From Alienimonas californiensis (GTDB lineage: Bacteria; Planctomycetota; Planctomycetia; Planctomycetales; Planctomycetaceae), in the NCBI RefSeq assembly GCF_007743815.1, contig NZ_CP036265.1, positions 2,498,823-2,562,822 on the forward strand: 64,000 bases of DNA, read 5' to 3'. Shown in pieces: positions 62,560 to 64,000 of the stretch (position 1 is its first letter; each line of letters begins with the position of its first letter). The translations under genes were made by a program, and so were the position numbers. The notes beneath the pieces were generated by a model. It did not search any database, had not been told where the DNA came from, and saw only the letters and a program-made list of their open reading frames with translations.

Positions 62560-64000
62560 ATGACCCGTATCAATACCAACGTCGCTTCGCTGCGCGGCCA
62601 ACGCTCGATGGCGAAGAGCGACAAAATGCTGGCGTCCGCGATGACGCGGTTGTCGACCGGCGTCAAAATCAACAACGGCAAGGACGATCCTTCCGGCCTG
62701 ATCGCCGGCGAGACGCTGGGGTCGCAGATTTCGACGATCGAGAAGTCGATCTCGAACTCCAACCGGGCCAACAACGTTCTCACCACCGCCGACGGCGCGC
62801 TGGGCGAGATCGGCGGCCTGCTCAACCAGGTCCGCGGCCTGGTTCAGGAAGGCCTGAACGACGGCGCCCTCTCCCAGGAAGAGCGCGACGCCAACCAGCT
62901 GCAGATCGACAACGCCCTCACGGCGATCAACCGGATCTCGTCCAACACGAGCTTCGCCGGCGACAAACTGCTGGACGGGTCGAAGGCCTTCACGACCACC
63001 ATCAGCTCCGCCGACAACGCGAAGCTCAGCAGCTACTCCATCAACCAGGCGTTGCTGGGCAGCGCCTCCAAGCTCGACCTCGACGCGACCATCGACAGCG
63101 CCGCCGAGCAGGCGTCGCTGGTGTACTCCGGCGGGGACTTCACCTCCGCCGCCACGCTGGAGATCGGCGGCCGCAACGGCACCGAGGTGGTGCAGTTGGG
63201 CGACAGCGCCTCCATGGAGGACGTCACCACCGCCGTCAACGCCCTCACCGACGCCACCGGCGTGTCCGCCCGCGTCCTGGACGGCACGGTCGCGTCCGGC
63301 AACCAGGTCATCGCCGTCAATAGCCAGGACGTCGAGTTCGCGCTGACCGAAGCCGGCCGCAAGCTGGTCGACGGCGGCGGCCTGTCGATCGAGATCGTGG
63401 CCCCCTCCGCGGATACCACGGAGTCCATCGAGCTGATCGACAACGAGGACGGCACCTTCACCGCCAAGATGACGCTGGGCTACGGCTCCGGCGCCATCAC
63501 CTCGGACATCGACGCCATCGTCACCGCCTTCGACGGTCTGACCAACAGCGACGGCGACACCCTGTTCGACGTCGCCGCCGCCGCCGACGCCGTCGGCGCC
63601 ACCCTGGGCACCGCCCTGGCCGAGACCGATCTCGATAAGGGTGCCCTCCGGATCGACGACGTCCGCGGCCCGAACAACCGGGGCGGCGTCTCCCTCGCGT
63701 TCACCGCCACCGGCACCAGCCAGGCGCTGGGGATCTCCGTCAGCGGCGACGACATCACGATCCAGCTCGCCACCGACGCCAACGACGTCGTCACCAGCAC
63801 GCTGGAGGACATCAAGGACCTGCTGGACTCCAGCGGCCTGACCCTCTCCGACGGCACCAGCATCGCCGAAGCCCTCAACATTGAGATCGACGGCGACAAG
63901 GACCTCCTCGCCAACGGGCTGAGCGCCTCCGAGCTGGACACGACGAACGGCACCTCGCTGGTGCTGGAAAGCGAAGCCTACGGCTCCGACGAGTTCGTCT
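62560..64000 (+). CDS. fliC: Flagellin (5' part, runs off the window)
   Basis: At least 480 residues; the frame is still open at the right edge. MTRINTNVASLRGQRSMAKS and RLSTGVKINNGKDDPSGLIA are the flagellin D0/D1 N-terminal helices. ANNVLTTADGALGEIGGLLN, NQVRGLVQEGLNDGALSQEE and NTSFAGDKLLDGS follow. A long, acidic and Thr/Ser-rich D2/D3-like region fills the rest, so the full protein is probably over 600 residues. The C-terminal D0 helix is beyond the window. Extracellular filament subunit. Confidence 0.93.
   Translation, partial: MTRINTNVASLRGQRSMAKSDKMLASAMTRLSTGVKINNGKDDPSGLIAGETLGSQISTIEKSISNSNRANNVLTTADGALGEIGGLLNQVRGLVQEGLNDGALSQEERDANQLQIDNALTAINRISSNTSFAGDKLLDGSKAFTTTISSADNAKLSSYSINQALLGSASKLDLDATIDSAAEQASLVYSGGDFTSAATLEIGGRNGTEVVQLGDSASMEDVTTAVNALTDATGVSARVLDGTVASGNQVIAVNSQDVEFALTEAGRKLVDGGGLSIEIVAPSADTTESIELIDNEDGTFTAKMTLGYGSGAITSDIDAIVTAFDGLTNSDGDTLFDVAAAADAVGATLGTALAETDLDKGALRIDDVRGPNNRGGVSLAFTATGTSQALGISVSGDDITIQLATDANDVVTSTLEDIKDLLDSSGLTLSDGTSIAEALNIEIDGDKDLLANGLSASELDTTNGTSLVLESEAYGSDEFV

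Noticed and set aside
1-64000. CRISPR arrays, insertion sequences, prophage genes, rRNA
   Set aside because: No regularly spaced short repeats, transposases, integrases, phage structural genes or rRNA were seen; the repeats present are dispersed inverted pairs.

Overview
The window is a very GC-rich bacterial chromosome segment carrying about 58 protein genes. The gene set points to the phylum Planctomycetota. Evidence includes a giant secretin with a helical-repeat N-terminus, a CNB/Trx/thioredoxin-reductase-like fusion, GH43 and SGNH exported enzymes, a Ser/Thr kinase with a single membrane span, and several families of intergenic inverted repeats. Phylum assignment is inference; no rRNA or tRNA gene was found to confirm it. 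Many genes lack a Shine-Dalgarno sequence. Clear ones sit before the secretin, csrA and flagellin genes, among a few others.

Layout. 0-9 kb: the 3' end of metG, an SGNH hydrolase and a concanavalin-like exported protein (+); then a minus-strand lipoprotein / apt / protein kinase run diverging from a CbiX-like chelatase, followed by lptB and an exported beta-propeller-like protein. 9-16 kb: a Ycf46-like AAA+ ATPase and a 1405-residue secretin that starts at TTG and ends at an intrinsic terminator. 16-28 kb: two small membrane proteins, rsmB, aroA, two exported proteins of unknown function (one with an STN-like end), an aquaporin, a SulP transporter with a coiled-coil insert, and miaB. 28-33 kb: the rpsB-tsf-pyrH operon and the CNB/Trx/TrxR-like fusion. 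33-42 kb: a TolC-like lipoprotein, a PrsW protease, a FkbM methyltransferase, prs, a pair of arrestin-like proteins and a membrane protein with a degenerate metzincin motif. 42-49 kb: GH43, a sugar O-acetyltransferase, a TPM-domain cluster, a tandem universal stress protein, rarA and a DUF4058 protein. 49-59 kb: the pyruvate dehydrogenase genes (aceE, aceF, lpd) interleaved with an ADP-ribosyltransferase-like gene and a zinc-ribbon membrane protein, preceded by def and fmt. 59-64 kb: a lipoprotein, a CstA-family transporter, csrA, and a flagellin gene running off the right edge.

The most distinctive non-coding feature is a set of inverted-repeat families (called A-G here) that fill gene junctions. 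Family A occurs three times with compensatory arm changes. Three repeats contribute the stop codon of the gene they follow (aroA, the aquaporin and a small membrane protein). Family F elements abut the starts of the kinase, cbiX and pyrH. The rpsB-tsf and tsf-pyrH gaps are filled by two different families. A second notable point is the csrA leader: a 9-bp hairpin presenting AGGAG in its loop, upstream of an AAGGAG ribosome-binding site. This is the expected architecture of a CsrA autoregulatory site, and the next gene is flagellin, a classic CsrA target.
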